Shown: positions 8,886 to 17,571 of the stretch, in pieces | How the letters are laid out: each line of letters starts with the position of its first letter | Numbering within the stretch: position 1 is the first letter of the stretch | Assembly (NCBI RefSeq): GCF_000716545.1 | Contig: NZ_JNWZ01000015.1 | Coordinates: 62,001-126,000 of the forward strand | Source: Kitasatospora phosalacinea | GTDB taxonomy: Bacteria > Actinomycetota > Actinomycetes > Streptomycetales > Streptomycetaceae | DNA: 64,000 bases | Reading direction: 5' to 3' | The notes under the pieces: generated by a model | What the model was told of the DNA's origin: nothing | Seen by the model: only the letters and a program-made list of their open reading frames with translations | The model's database searches: none | Program-made: the position numbers and the translations under genes

Positions 8886-9656
8886 ATGCGGGACGAGTTC
8901 ACCGCCCTGTTGCTCGGCGAGGTCGGCCGCCACGAAGGCCGCGACCCCGACGGCACCTGGAACAACCACCAGCGATACAGCACCGAGACCCCCGGCCTCG
9001 AATGGTCCGACGGCCAACCCTGGTGCGCCACCTTCGAAGCCTGGGCCGCCCACCGGGCCGGCATGGACGGCCTCTGGCCGATGACCGCTTCCTGCCTCGC
9101 CGCCGTCGCCTGGTGGCGCGACCACGGCCGCTGGAGCGACTACCCCGTCCTCGGCGGCCCCTTCTACCTCGGCCCGGACGGCGGCACCCACACCGGCGTC
9201 GTCGTCGCCTACGACGCCGACGCCATCGAGACCGTGGAGGGAAACACCAACGCGGGCGGCTCCGCCGAGGGCGACGGGGTCTACCGCAAGTCCCGGCCGC
9301 GGCGCGGGCCCGGCTCGCCGTACGGGTACGGGGTGCCGGCCTTCCCGGAGGGGACGGTGTCGGCGGACCCGGCGCTCGGGGGAGTGCCGGCCGCGCGGAC
9401 GGCGGGGCAGGCGACCGAGCCGCCGGCCGGGCCACCGCGCTGGCCGGGGCGGTACCTGCGGGTGCGGACGCCGATGCTGCACGGGGACGACGTGCTGACG
9501 TGGCAGCGGCGGATGGCCGCCCGGGGCTGGTCGATCACCGCGGACGGCTGGTACGGGCCGGCCTCCGCCCAGGTCTGCCGGGCCTTCCAGCAGCGCCACG
9601 GGCTCACCGCGGACGGCGTGGTCGGTCCGGCCACCTGGAACGCCGCCTGGGCCTGA
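8886..9656 (+). CDS. CHAP-like amidase with C-terminal peptidoglycan-binding domain
   Basis: A 256-residue protein with two domains. Residues about 5-135 resemble the CHAP/NlpC-P60 cysteine peptidase fold: WCATFEAWAA supplies the likely catalytic Cys, and HTGVVVAYD followed by ETVEGNTN supplies the likely His and polar residue. Residues about 195-255 are a PG_binding_1 domain (GDDVLTWQRRMAARGW, then DGWYGPAS and GLTADGVVGPATW). No signal peptide is visible, as in phage endolysins and some Streptomyces homologues. The ATG at 8886 is chosen because GGGAGG lies 6 nt upstream; upstream in-frame ATG at 8757 would overlap the parS site and lacks an SD. Likely cleaves or remodels cell wall. Confidence 0.78.
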   Translation: MRDEFTALLLGEVGRHEGRDPDGTWNNHQRYSTETPGLEWSDGQPWCATFEAWAAHRAGMDGLWPMTASCLAAVAWWRDHGRWSDYPVLGGPFYLGPDGGTHTGVVVAYDADAIETVEGNTNAGGSAEGDGVYRKSRPRRGPGSPYGYGVPAFPEGTVSADPALGGVPAARTAGQATEPPAGPPRWPGRYLRVRTPMLHGDDVLTWQRRMAARGWSITADGWYGPASAQVCRAFQQRHGLTADGVVGPATWNAAWA

Positions 9657-9661
9657 GCACG

Positions 9662-9700
9662 CCGGAGGGCCGCCCCGCACGAGACGGGACGGCCCTCCGG
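9662..9700. terminator. Bidirectional terminator hairpin
   Basis: Perfect 11-bp arms CCGGAGGGCCG / CGGCCCTCCGG around a 17-nt loop, between the convergent CHAP-like gene and inositol-phosphate synthase gene. Confidence 0.7.
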
Positions 9701-9734
9701 AAGGCCCGGCCAGGAGCCGGTCAGCGCTCAGCCG

Positions 9735-10892
9735 CTACGACGAGCAGGCTTCGCTGCGCTCAGCGCACGGCTTCCACAGCGAGCAGGCTTCGCTGCGCTC
9801 AGCGCACGGCTTCCACAGCGAGCAGGCTTCGCTGAACTTCTCGACGTTCTCCTTGGCCTCGTCGTCGAAGTACTGCACCGGCGGGGACTTCATGAAGTAG
9901 GAGGACGCGGAGAGGATCGGGCCGCCGATGCCGCGGTCCTTGGCGATCTTCGCGGCGCGCACGGCGTCGATGATGACACCGGCCGAGTTCGGGGAGTCCC
10001 AGACCTCGAGCTTGTACTCGAGGTTCAGCGGGACGTCGCCGAACGCGCGGCCCTCGAGGCGGACGTACGCCCACTTGCGGTCGTCGAGCCACGCGACGTA
10101 GTCGGACGGGCCGATGTGGACGTTCTTGGCGCCCAGGTCGCGGTCGCGGATCTGGGAGGTGACGGCCTGGGTCTTGGAGATCTTCTTGGACTCCAGGCGC
10201 TCGCGCTCGAGCATGTTCTTGAAGTCCATGTTGCCGCCGACGTTCAGCTGCATGGTGCGCTCGAGGACGACGCCGCGGTCCTCGAAGAGCTTCGCCATCA
10301 CGCGGTGCGTGATGGTGGCGCCGACCTGCGACTTGATGTCGTCGCCGACGATCGGGACGCCGGCCTCGGTGAACTTGTCGGCCCACTCCTTGGTGCCGGC
10401 GATGAACACCGGGAGGGCGTTCACGAAGGCGACCTTGGCGTCGATGGCGCACTGGGCGTAGAACTTCGCGGCGTCCTCGGAGCCGACCGGCAGGTAGCAG
10501 ACGAGGACGTCGACCTGGCGGTCCTTGAGGACCTGCACGACGTCGACCGGAGCCTCGTCGGACTCCTCGATGGTCTCGCGGTAGTACTTGCCGAGGCCGT
10601 CGAGGGTGTGGCCGCGCTGCACGGTGACGCCGGTCGGCGGCACGTCGCAGATCTTGATGGTGTTGTTCTCGCTGTTGCCGATGGCGTCGGCCAGGTCGAA
10701 GCCGACCTTCTTGGCGTCGACGTCGAACGCGGCGACGAAGTCGACGTCCTTGACGTGGTACTCGCCGAACTGGACGTGCATCAGGCCGGGGACCTTACCG
10801 GCCGGGTCGGCGTCCTTGTAGTACTCGACACCCTGCACCAGCGAGGCGGCGCAGTTGCCCACGCCGACGATGGCTACGCGAACCGAACCCAT
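9735..10892 (-). CDS. ino1: Inositol-3-phosphate synthase with aberrant repeat C-terminus
   Basis: Converts glucose 6-phosphate to 1D-myo-inositol 3-phosphate in an NAD-dependent reaction; the product feeds mycothiol and phosphatidylinositol synthesis. The 385-residue protein has the N-terminal NAD-binding motif [16 protein letters not shown], the [16 protein letters not shown] segment, [14 protein letters not shown], and the catalytic-domain stretch ending [19 protein letters not shown]. Family members normally end a few residues after EKF at about 360. Here the frame continues through two copies of a 13-residue unit ([13 protein letters not shown]) and a partial third. The start is the ATG at 10892 with GGGAG about 9 nt upstream. 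It is 144 bp downstream of padR on the same strand and probably under its control. Confidence 0.93.
   Translation of the reverse strand: MGSVRVAIVGVGNCAASLVQGVEYYKDADPAGKVPGLMHVQFGEYHVKDVDFVAAFDVDAKKVGFDLADAIGNSENNTIKICDVPPTGVTVQRGHTLDGLGKYYRETIEESDEAPVDVVQVLKDRQVDVLVCYLPVGSEDAAKFYAQCAIDAKVAFVNALPVFIAGTKEWADKFTEAGVPIVGDDIKSQVGATITHRVMAKLFEDRGVVLERTMQLNVGGNMDFKNMLERERLESKKISKTQAVTSQIRDRDLGAKNVHIGPSDYVAWLDDRKWAYVRLEGRAFGDVPLNLEYKLEVWDSPNSAGVIIDAVRAAKIAKDRGIGGPILSASSYFMKSPPVQYFDDEAKENVEKFSEACSLWKPCAERSEACSLWKPCAERSEACSS
9741..9833. repeat. In-frame 39-bp tandem repeat at 3' end of ino1
   Basis: Two identical 39-bp units at 9741-9779 and 9780-9818 followed by a 15-bp partial unit at 9819-9833. 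Each unit begins CGAGCAGGCTTCGCTGCGCT. Unit length is a multiple of three, so the ino1 frame stays open through both copies. The sequence contains short self-complementary stretches and resembles REP-like dispersed repeats. Confidence 0.9.
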
Positions 10893-11036
10893 TCCGGTTG
10901 CTCCCTGAATCTCATGAGGTCCGCCGTGCTGCGGCGGCAACCTCGTTCCACATCTGTTCTGACTGTCTGATCGGGCGCACGGAGCGCCCGCGCCTCGCCG
11001 CGGGCGGCGGGGCCGGCGCGGTGGTGCAGCGCTCCG

Positions 11037-11699
11037 TCAGGAGCGCCCCGGGCGGTCGTACGGTGGTCCGGGCGGGTCTGACGACCCGGCGGCCGGACCA
11101 CGGCCGTCCGAAGTAGGGGGGGACGCGGCGCTGCGTCCGGTCCTGGTGGCCCGCTCGGTCTCGATCAGCTCGTTGAGCCAGCGGACCTCGCGTTCCACCG
11201 ACTCCAGGCCGTGGCGCTGGAGTTCGAGGGTGTAGTCGTCGAAGCGCTCCCGGGTGCGGGTGACGGAGCTGCGCATCCGCTCCAGCCGCTCCTCCAGCCG
11301 ACTGCGGCGGCCTTCCAGCACGCGCATCCGGACCGCCCGGTCGGTCTGGCCGAAGAAGGCGAAGCGGACGCCGAAGTGCTCGTCCTCCCAGGCCTCCGGG
11401 CCGGACTCGGCGAGCAGCTCCTCGAAGCGCTCCTTGCCCTCGGGGGAGAGCCGGTAGACGATCTTCGACCGCTTGCCGTTGAGCGCCGTCGCCGGGACGT
11501 ACTCGACGTCCGGGTTGTCCTCCACCAGGAAGCCCTGGGCGACCAGGTTCTTCAGGCAGGGGTAGAGCGTTCCGTACGAGAAGGCCCGGAACGAGCCCAG
11601 CAGGACGTTGAGCCGCTTGCGCAGCTCGTAGCCGTGCATGGGCGCGTCGTGGAGCAGGCCGAGGACGGCGAATTCGAGGACGCCGGAGCGTCGGCTCAT
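11037..11699 (-). CDS. PadR family transcriptional regulator
   Basis: A 220-residue regulator. The N-terminal PadR winged helix spans about residues 5-95 (LEFAVLGLLHDAPMHGYELR, then SYGTLYPCLKNL as recognition helix, and the beta wing with YRLSPEGKERF). The C-terminal half is a long coiled-coil dimerisation region (RSRLEERLERMRSS, ERFDDYTLELQRHGLE, VRWLNELIETER). Start is the ATG at 11699, preceded by a strong AAGGAGGAAGG. A 25-bp imperfect palindrome lies 84 bp upstream and is the likely autoregulatory site. ino1 follows on the same strand. In S. coelicolor the equivalent regulator beside inositol synthase is reported to control it; the gene here is its positional counterpart. The C-terminal 25 residues are Pro/Ser-rich. 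Confidence 0.88.
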   Translation of the reverse strand: MSRRSGVLEFAVLGLLHDAPMHGYELRKRLNVLLGSFRAFSYGTLYPCLKNLVAQGFLVEDNPDVEYVPATALNGKRSKIVYRLSPEGKERFEELLAESGPEAWEDEHFGVRFAFFGQTDRAVRMRVLEGRRSRLEERLERMRSSVTRTRERFDDYTLELQRHGLESVEREVRWLNELIETERATRTGRSAASPPTSDGRGPAAGSSDPPGPPYDRPGRS

Positions 11700-11782
11700 G
11701 CCGCCTTCCTCCTTCCGTGAGGGTTCCTGCTCGTCGTGTACGGGCCCCGGTCCGGCAGTGTATGCCGAACCGATGTGTCGCG

Positions 11783-11807
11783 CCGATGTATCGGCTCGAT
11801 ATATCGG
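11783..11807. promoter_or_regulatory. Candidate PadR operator palindrome
   Basis: A 25-bp near-perfect inverted repeat: left half CCGATGTATCGG and right half CGATATATCGG around CT, mismatched only at the sixth pair and at the centre. A further half-like copy (CGATGTGTCG, 11771-11780) lies directly beside it. It is AT-rich compared with its surroundings and in the gap upstream of padR, as expected for PadR autoregulation. Confidence 0.6.
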
Positions 11808-11995
11808 CAACAGTAACCCTGGGTCACGGAAGGAGCAAGAGGGGCACGCGTAACCACGATCACAAGGCCGCTGGGCAACGGGCATGTAATGAATCGCGGT
11901 CGGTTCGTCCCGGTTGGATTCCAATGCCCGATTAGGTGGCTTTTCGAGAGCCGTACTCTTTCGCCTGTGCACCCTGACCGAGGAGCTGCGGAGAG

Positions 11996-14734
11996 ATGAG
12001 CGAACACCGGCGCAGGTCGGCCAACCCCGGGGGCGAGCAGCAGCCACCGCGGCGGTCGGACCCCGGACGGCCGTATGCGTACGGCAACCCGGTCCAGGGC
12101 GCACCCGAGTACGACCGGGGCACGGCCGGCGGTCCGGCCGGCGCTCCTCCCGGGCTCGGGCGGTCCGGCCGTCCCGCCCAGGGCCCCGGTCCGGGTGGCC
12201 GGCGCGCCGCGCGCGGGGCGGCGGAGCAGCCCCGGCCGACCCGGGCGGAGATGCGCAAGCAGGCCCGCAAGGGCGGCGGCAGCGCGGGCGGCCCGCCGAA
12301 CGGCCGCGGCTCCGGCCGGGGCGGGAGGCCGGGCAAGAAGCGCTGGATCGACTACCCGCGGTCCGGGAAGTCCGGGTTCCGGCGCTGGCTGCCGTCCTGG
12401 AAGCTGGTGCTGAGCCTGTTCCTGGCCTTCTTCGGCGGCAGCGTGGCCGCGGTCGGCCTGGCCTACGCGCTGGTCCAGGTGCCGGACGAGAAGGTCCCGC
12501 TGCAGATCCAGAGCAACGTCTACTACTGGGCCGACGGCACCGAGATGGCCCGCACCGGCAACGAGAACCAGCAGCTGGTCGAGCTCTCGCAGATCAGCCG
12601 CTCGGCGCAGGACGCGGTCATAGCCGCCGAGAACGACACCTTCCGCAACGACTCCGGCATCGACCCCAAGGGCATCGCCCGCGCCGTCTACAAGATGGCC
12701 ACCGGCGGCGAGACCCAGGGCGGTTCGACCATCACCCAGCAGTACGTGAAGAACGTCTACCTGTCGCAGGACCAGACGCTCTCCCGCAAGGCCAAGGAAT
12801 TCTTCATCACCCTGAAGGTCAACGGTGAGAAGTCCAAGGAGCAGATCCTCACCGGTTACCTGAACACCAGCTGGTTCGGTCGCGGCGCGACCGGCATCCA
12901 GGCCGCCGCGCAGGCGTACTACGGCATCGACGCCAGCAAGGTCGACGTCTGCCAGGGCGCCATGCTGGCCGGCCTGCTGAAGGGCGCGGGCCTGTACGAC
13001 CCGAGCCTGAGCAAGGCCAACCACGAGCGCATGGTGTCCCGTTGGAACTGGATCCTGGACCGGATGGTGACCACCAAGGTGCTGTCCGCCGACGACCGCG
13101 CCAAGTGCAAGGACTTCCCCGAGCCGATCGAGGTGAAGACCGCCACCAAGACCACCGGCGAGATCACGTACATGATCCAGATGGCCAACCAGTACGTGAC
13201 CACCAAGGACCCGACCATCACCACGGCGGCGCTGGACCGCGGCGGCTACGAGATCCGCACCACCTTCCAGAAGGACAAGGTCGACGCCCTGAAGAAGGCC
13301 GTGGACGACTTCTCGGCGGCCACCCTGAAGCCGGACACCCGGGAGAAGGACAAGTTCGTCCAGGTCGGCGCCGCCTCGGTGCTGCCCAACGACGGGGCGA
13401 TCGTGGCCATCTACGGCGGCCCCGGCAGCGAGAACGGCCACTACACCAACAACGCGGACGGCTCGGTGCTGGTCGGCTCGACCTTCAAGCCCTTCGTGCT
13501 GGCGGCCGCGATGGAGGACGGCGTCCTCACCAAGAACGGACCGGACGGCAAGCCGGCCAAGATCAGCGTCAACTCCCGCTACCTGGCCGACGACATGGCG
13601 CAGATCTACCGCGCCGACGGCAGCAAGGCGATCGGTGACGACGGCCAGCCGTACCACCAGCGCAACAGCGATCCGGGCAACAAGGGCTACGTGACGCTGC
13701 GGACGGCCATGCAGTGGTCGTACAACGTGCCGTTCGTGCAGCTCGGCCAGGACGTCGGCGGCGACAAGGTGGTCGCCATGGCGGAGAAGCTCGGCCTGCG
13801 CAAGCAGACCCTGGCGGGGGCCGACACGCTGACCCTCCCGCTGGGCACCTCGACGCCCAGCTCGGTCCGGATGGCCTCGGCCTACTCGGTGTTCGCGGCG
13901 CACGGCCAGCAGACCGACCCGTACTCGGTGAGCCTGCTGAAGTTCCACGGCAAGGAGCAGCCGAACTTCACCAAGCCGACGCCGAAGACCGCGCTCGACC
14001 CGGCGGTCGCCGACACCATCACCGACGTGCTGCAGAACGCGGCGAAGAACGGCACCGGCAGCAAGACCAACGAGCTGGGCTTCCCGGTGGCCGGCAAGAC
14101 CGGCACCACCGACGACAGCGTCTCGGCCTGGTTCGTCGGCTACACGCCGAGCCTGTCCACCGCGGTCGGCATGTGGCGCGACGACGTCAGCCCCAAGGAG
14201 AAGCAGCCGGACGGGAGCACCAAGCCGGACGAGCGGCTCGACCTGCGGGGCGTCGGCGGCAAGGCGGAGGTCCACGGCGGTGACTACCCGGCGGAGATCT
14301 TCACCCGCTACATGAAGATGGTCGGCCCCGGCAATCCGCGGAACTTCACGCCCCCGACGACCACCTGGGGCACGGAGGTCGACTCCTCCGGGGCCCCGGC
14401 CACCGCCTCGCCCTCCGCCTCGGCGTCGGCCTCGGCCTCGGCCTCCGCCTCGGCGTCGGCCAGCCCGAGCGAGCAGGCGCCGAGCCAGTCGGCCGACCCG
14501 TCGCCGTCCGAGAGCACGCGCCCGACCGGCAAGCCGTCCGGGAAGCCGTCGAGCTCGCCCGGCTCCTCGCCGAGCTGCCTGTTCGACCTGTGCGCCAACG
14601 GCGGCACCACCAACGGCGGGACGACCGGCGGTACGGGCGCAGGCGGGACGAGTCCCTCACCGAGTTCCGGCACCGGAGGCGGCAGGAACGGCGGCACCAC
14701 CGCCGGGACGACCACCGGCACCACCGGCCAGTAG
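11996..14734 (+). CDS. Class A penicillin-binding protein
   Basis: Bifunctional peptidoglycan glycosyltransferase and DD-transpeptidase, 912 residues. Residues 1-130 are a basic, Gly/Pro/Arg-rich cytoplasmic tail; a membrane anchor lies at about 136-160 (LVLSLFLAFFGGSVAAVGLA). The GT51 domain follows, with AAENDTF (catalytic Glu; most members have AAEDxxF), GGSTITQQYVKN and the RKAKEFF motif. The transpeptidase domain has SxxK as STFK near residue 494, SxN as SYN near 574 and KTGT near 699. The C-terminal about 120 residues are Ser/Ala, Pro/Ser and Gly/Thr-rich low complexity outside the membrane. The ATG at 11996 has GGAG upstream. Divergent from padR. Corresponds to the PBP that lies next to this regulator in Streptomyces. 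Confidence 0.94.
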   Translation: MSEHRRRSANPGGEQQPPRRSDPGRPYAYGNPVQGAPEYDRGTAGGPAGAPPGLGRSGRPAQGPGPGGRRAARGAAEQPRPTRAEMRKQARKGGGSAGGPPNGRGSGRGGRPGKKRWIDYPRSGKSGFRRWLPSWKLVLSLFLAFFGGSVAAVGLAYALVQVPDEKVPLQIQSNVYYWADGTEMARTGNENQQLVELSQISRSAQDAVIAAENDTFRNDSGIDPKGIARAVYKMATGGETQGGSTITQQYVKNVYLSQDQTLSRKAKEFFITLKVNGEKSKEQILTGYLNTSWFGRGATGIQAAAQAYYGIDASKVDVCQGAMLAGLLKGAGLYDPSLSKANHERMVSRWNWILDRMVTTKVLSADDRAKCKDFPEPIEVKTATKTTGEITYMIQMANQYVTTKDPTITTAALDRGGYEIRTTFQKDKVDALKKAVDDFSAATLKPDTREKDKFVQVGAASVLPNDGAIVAIYGGPGSENGHYTNNADGSVLVGSTFKPFVLAAAMEDGVLTKNGPDGKPAKISVNSRYLADDMAQIYRADGSKAIGDDGQPYHQRNSDPGNKGYVTLRTAMQWSYNVPFVQLGQDVGGDKVVAMAEKLGLRKQTLAGADTLTLPLGTSTPSSVRMASAYSVFAAHGQQTDPYSVSLLKFHGKEQPNFTKPTPKTALDPAVADTITDVLQNAAKNGTGSKTNELGFPVAGKTGTTDDSVSAWFVGYTPSLSTAVGMWRDDVSPKEKQPDGSTKPDERLDLRGVGGKAEVHGGDYPAEIFTRYMKMVGPGNPRNFTPPTTTWGTEVDSSGAPATASPSASASASASASASASASPSEQAPSQSADPSPSESTRPTGKPSGKPSSSPGSSPSCLFDLCANGGTTNGGTTGGTGAGGTSPSPSSGTGGGRNGGTTAGTTTGTTGQ

Positions 14735-14762
14735 CCGCCGGTTCCCGGCGCGAACACCGCGG

Positions 14763-14798
14763 AGGGGCACGGATCGCGAGGGCGATCCCGTGCCCCTC
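14763..14798 (+). terminator. Terminator after the PBP gene
   Basis: GAGGGGCACG and its complement CGTGCCCCTC continue into GATCGC / GCGATC with a one-base bulge, around a short GAGG loop, followed by TTCG. It lies between the PBP gene and the downstream membrane protein gene on the same strand. Confidence 0.6.
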
Positions 14799-14834
14799 TT
14801 CGATTGCGCACAGCGGTGCGGCAGTATGTGCGCC

Positions 14835-16424
14835 ATGACCTCCAGCCTTCGTGACGAGACCTCGCCGCCCGGCCCCGCACAGGCCGACGGTCCGCTGCCC
14901 AACACCGTGGTGGTGCCCGCGGACGAGGACCCGGTCGCGGAGGCCGGCAGCGAGTTGTTCGGCGGCCCGCCCGGCCGCCGGGCGCTGCTCGGGGTGTCCT
15001 GGTGGACGCCGGCCAAGTTCCTCGCGCTGGCGGTGATCGCGGTCTACGTGCTGGGCCTGTTCCAGAAGGCCCCGTGCTACAACGACGGCTGGTTCCACGG
15101 CGCCACCACCCAGTACACCAAGGCCTGTTACAGCGACATCCCGCACCTGTTCTCCGGCCGCGGCTTCGCCGACGGGCTGACGCCCTACCTGGACCCGATC
15201 CCGCAGGGCTCGAAGGACATGCAGTACCTGGAGTACCCGGTGCTGACCGGCCTGTTCATGCAGGTCGCGGCCTGGCTGACCACCCACGGTGGCGACCTGA
15301 TGAGCCGTGAGCAGTGGTTCTGGATGGTCAACGCCGGGATGCTGATGATCTGCGCCGTGGTCGCGGTGGTCGCCACCTCCCGCGCCCAGCGCCGCCGCCC
15401 GTGGGACGCGCTGCTGTTCGCGCTGGCCCCGGCCCTGGCGCTGAACGCCACCATCAACTGGGACCTGCTGGCGGTCGCCCTGGCCGCCGTGGCGATGGCC
15501 TACTGGTCCGGCTCCCGGCCGGTCTGGGCGGGCGTGTTCATCGGCCTGGCGACCGCGGCCAAGCTCTACCCGGTGCTGCTGCTCGGCCCGCTGCTGGTGC
15601 TCTGCCTGCGGGCCGGCAAGTGGAAGGAGTTCGGCCAGGCCTTCGGCGGCGCGGCCGGCGCCTGGCTGGTGGTCAACCTGCCGATCATGATGGCCAACTG
15701 GAAGGGCTGGCTGACCTTCTACAGCTTCAGCCAGACCCGCACGGAGGACTACGGCTCCTTCTGGCTGATCCTGATGCAGGGCGTCCGCGGCAACAAGAAC
15801 CTGGAGTCGCTGAACACCTGGATCGCCGTCCTGCTGGTGCTCGGCTGCCTGGCCGTCGGCTGGCTGGCGATCAGCGCCCCGCGCCGCCCGCGCTTCGCCC
15901 AGCTGGCCTTCCTGGTGGTGGCGGCCTTCATCCTGACCAACAAGGTCTACTCGCCGCAGTACGTGCTCTGGTTGGTCCCGCTGGCCGCGCTGGCCCGGCC
16001 GCGCTGGCGCGACTTCCTGATCTGGCAGGCCTGCGAGGTGCTGTACTTCTTCGGCGTCTGGTCGTACCTGGCCTACAACGGCGACGCCAAGCACCACGGC
16101 ATCGACCAGCAGTGGTACCACTTCGCCATCGCCCTGCACCTGGTCGGCACCCTGTACATCTGCTACGTGGTGGTCCGCGACATCCTCCAGCCCGACCGCG
16201 ACCCGGTCCGCTGGGACGGCAGCGACGACCCCTCCGGCGGCGTGCTGGACGGCGCCCCGGACAGGTTCGTGCTCGGCTCCGCCCGGGCCCTGCGCGAGCA
16301 GGAGACGTACGCCGCGTACGCCCCGAGCGGGGACTGGCTGACCAAGGAGCCGGAGGACGGGCCCGCCGGGACGGAGGTCGAGCCGGGCGCCGGCTTCCGC
16401 CCCGCGTCGGAGCCCGCCGAGTAG
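14835..16424 (+). CDS. GT87-like polytopic membrane glycosyltransferase
   Basis: A 529-residue integral membrane protein with about nine hydrophobic segments between residues 55 and 450. The central signature NWDLLAVALAAVAMAYW followed by GLATAAKLYPVLLL matches GT87 (DUF2029) enzymes, which use polyprenyl-phosphate sugars as donors (mannosyl- and arabinosyl-transfer families in actinobacteria). The final 100 residues are cytoplasmic, acidic and poorly structured. The acceptor cannot be told from sequence. Start options are ATG 14826 and ATG 14835; a CAGTAT -10-like hexamer at 14822-14827 favours 14835 as a leaderless start. Convergent with the racemase-like gene. Confidence 0.75.
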   Translation: MTSSLRDETSPPGPAQADGPLPNTVVVPADEDPVAEAGSELFGGPPGRRALLGVSWWTPAKFLALAVIAVYVLGLFQKAPCYNDGWFHGATTQYTKACYSDIPHLFSGRGFADGLTPYLDPIPQGSKDMQYLEYPVLTGLFMQVAAWLTTHGGDLMSREQWFWMVNAGMLMICAVVAVVATSRAQRRRPWDALLFALAPALALNATINWDLLAVALAAVAMAYWSGSRPVWAGVFIGLATAAKLYPVLLLGPLLVLCLRAGKWKEFGQAFGGAAGAWLVVNLPIMMANWKGWLTFYSFSQTRTEDYGSFWLILMQGVRGNKNLESLNTWIAVLLVLGCLAVGWLAISAPRRPRFAQLAFLVVAAFILTNKVYSPQYVLWLVPLAALARPRWRDFLIWQACEVLYFFGVWSYLAYNGDAKHHGIDQQWYHFAIALHLVGTLYICYVVVRDILQPDRDPVRWDGSDDPSGGVLDGAPDRFVLGSARALREQETYAAYAPSGDWLTKEPEDGPAGTEVEPGAGFRPASEPAE

Positions 16425-16441
16425 CCGCGCCCCGCGTGCAC

Positions 16442-16482
16442 GCGGAGGGGGAGCCCGTCCACCGGACGGGCTCCCCCTCCGC
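16442..16482. terminator. Bidirectional terminator hairpin
   Basis: Perfect 19-bp arms (GCGGAGGGGGAGCCCGTCC and its complement) around an ACC loop, between convergent genes. Confidence 0.85.
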
Positions 16483-16499
16483 TTGCGGCGGGACCGGGC

Positions 16500-17531
16500 C
16501 TAGCGCTCGACCACCCGGTCGAAGTGGGTGGTGGTGTGGCGGACGGCCAGGGCCAGCTCGTCGCCGATCGCGGGCGGCTTGAGCTCGCCGGGCAGGAAGA
16601 GGATCGACACCTGCATGTGCGGCGGCTCGGCGAACCACAGCTGCTTGCCCTGCCAGGAGTACGGCGACAGCGTCCGGTTGACGGTGGCCAGGCCGGCCCG
16701 GGCCAGCCCCTTGGCCCGGGGCAGCACCCCGTGCACGTACTTGGGCGCCTCCAGGCCGACGCCGTGCGCGGTGCCGCCGGTGGCGACCAGCAGGTGGCCG
16801 TCGGAGGGGGCCTTGTGCTGCCGGTAGCCGTAGCGCTCGCCGCGGGCGACGGGGGTGACGTCCAGGACGGTGGCGCGGGAGGACAGCGCCTCCACCTCGC
16901 CCAGCCAGAGCCGGGTGCCGATCCGGGAGCGGAAGTCGGTGCCGGGGTGCCGCCCGGCCAGCCGCAGCCCGTCCTTGGCGGACAGGTGGCTGAGGTAGAC
17001 GGTGCCGGTGGGCAGCCCGGCCTCGCCGATCGCCCGGACCAGGCGGTCCACCTCGTCCACCGGGTCGCTGCCGTCCGGCCGGTCCAGCGGCAGGTGCAGC
17101 GCGAAGCCCTCCACGGCCAGGTGCCGCACCGGCAGCCCGGGCAGCTCGCCGACCGCGACGCCGTGCCGCCGCATCGAGGTCATGCACTCGATGACGACCC
17201 GGCTCCCGGCGGGCAGCGCGGCCAGCGCCTCGGCGTGCGCGACGGTGCGCACCACCCGGCCCTCGGGCAGCTCCGCCCCGGGTTCGCCGGCCCGGTAGGG
17301 GGTGAGCACCAGCAGGTCGCCGGGGAAGTCGCCGGCCACCGCCGCCGCCTCGTCGGTGTTGCCGACGGCCAGCGTCGGGACGCCCAGCCGGGCGGCCTCG
17401 CGGGCCAGCCGGGCGTTGCCGAAGCCGTAGCCGTTGCCCTTGGCGACCGGGACCAGCCCGGCGAACTCGGCCAGCATCCCGCGCTGGTGCGCCCGCCAGC
17501 GGCCGGTGTCCACGTACATCGTCAAGGTCAT
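16500..17531 (-). CDS. Alanine racemase-like PLP protein
   Basis: A 343-residue member of the alanine racemase N-terminal (TIM-barrel) family. The PLP lysine is Lys31 in VAKGNGYGFG, the counterpart of VVKADAYGHG in Alr; the GNTDEAAAV and IECMTSMRRHGV segments follow the Alr barrel order. The C-terminal beta domain is present but diverged, and the usual catalytic Tyr motif of Alr is not obvious, so substrate and racemase activity are uncertain. It follows femX by 40 bp on the same strand, so the two are likely co-transcribed. The linkage to the enzyme that adds the first bridge glycine suggests a role in peptidoglycan precursor supply or modification. Confidence 0.8.
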   Translation of the reverse strand: MTLTMYVDTGRWRAHQRGMLAEFAGLVPVAKGNGYGFGNARLAREAARLGVPTLAVGNTDEAAAVAGDFPGDLLVLTPYRAGEPGAELPEGRVVRTVAHAEALAALPAGSRVVIECMTSMRRHGVAVGELPGLPVRHLAVEGFALHLPLDRPDGSDPVDEVDRLVRAIGEAGLPTGTVYLSHLSAKDGLRLAGRHPGTDFRSRIGTRLWLGEVEALSSRATVLDVTPVARGERYGYRQHKAPSDGHLLVATGGTAHGVGLEAPKYVHGVLPRAKGLARAGLATVNRTLSPYSWQGKQLWFAEPPHMQVSILFLPGELKPPAIGDELALAVRHTTTHFDRVVER

Positions 17532-17571
17532 GGCGTTCTCCCCGTGTTCCCCGTGGTGTCCTTCAGGTGGA

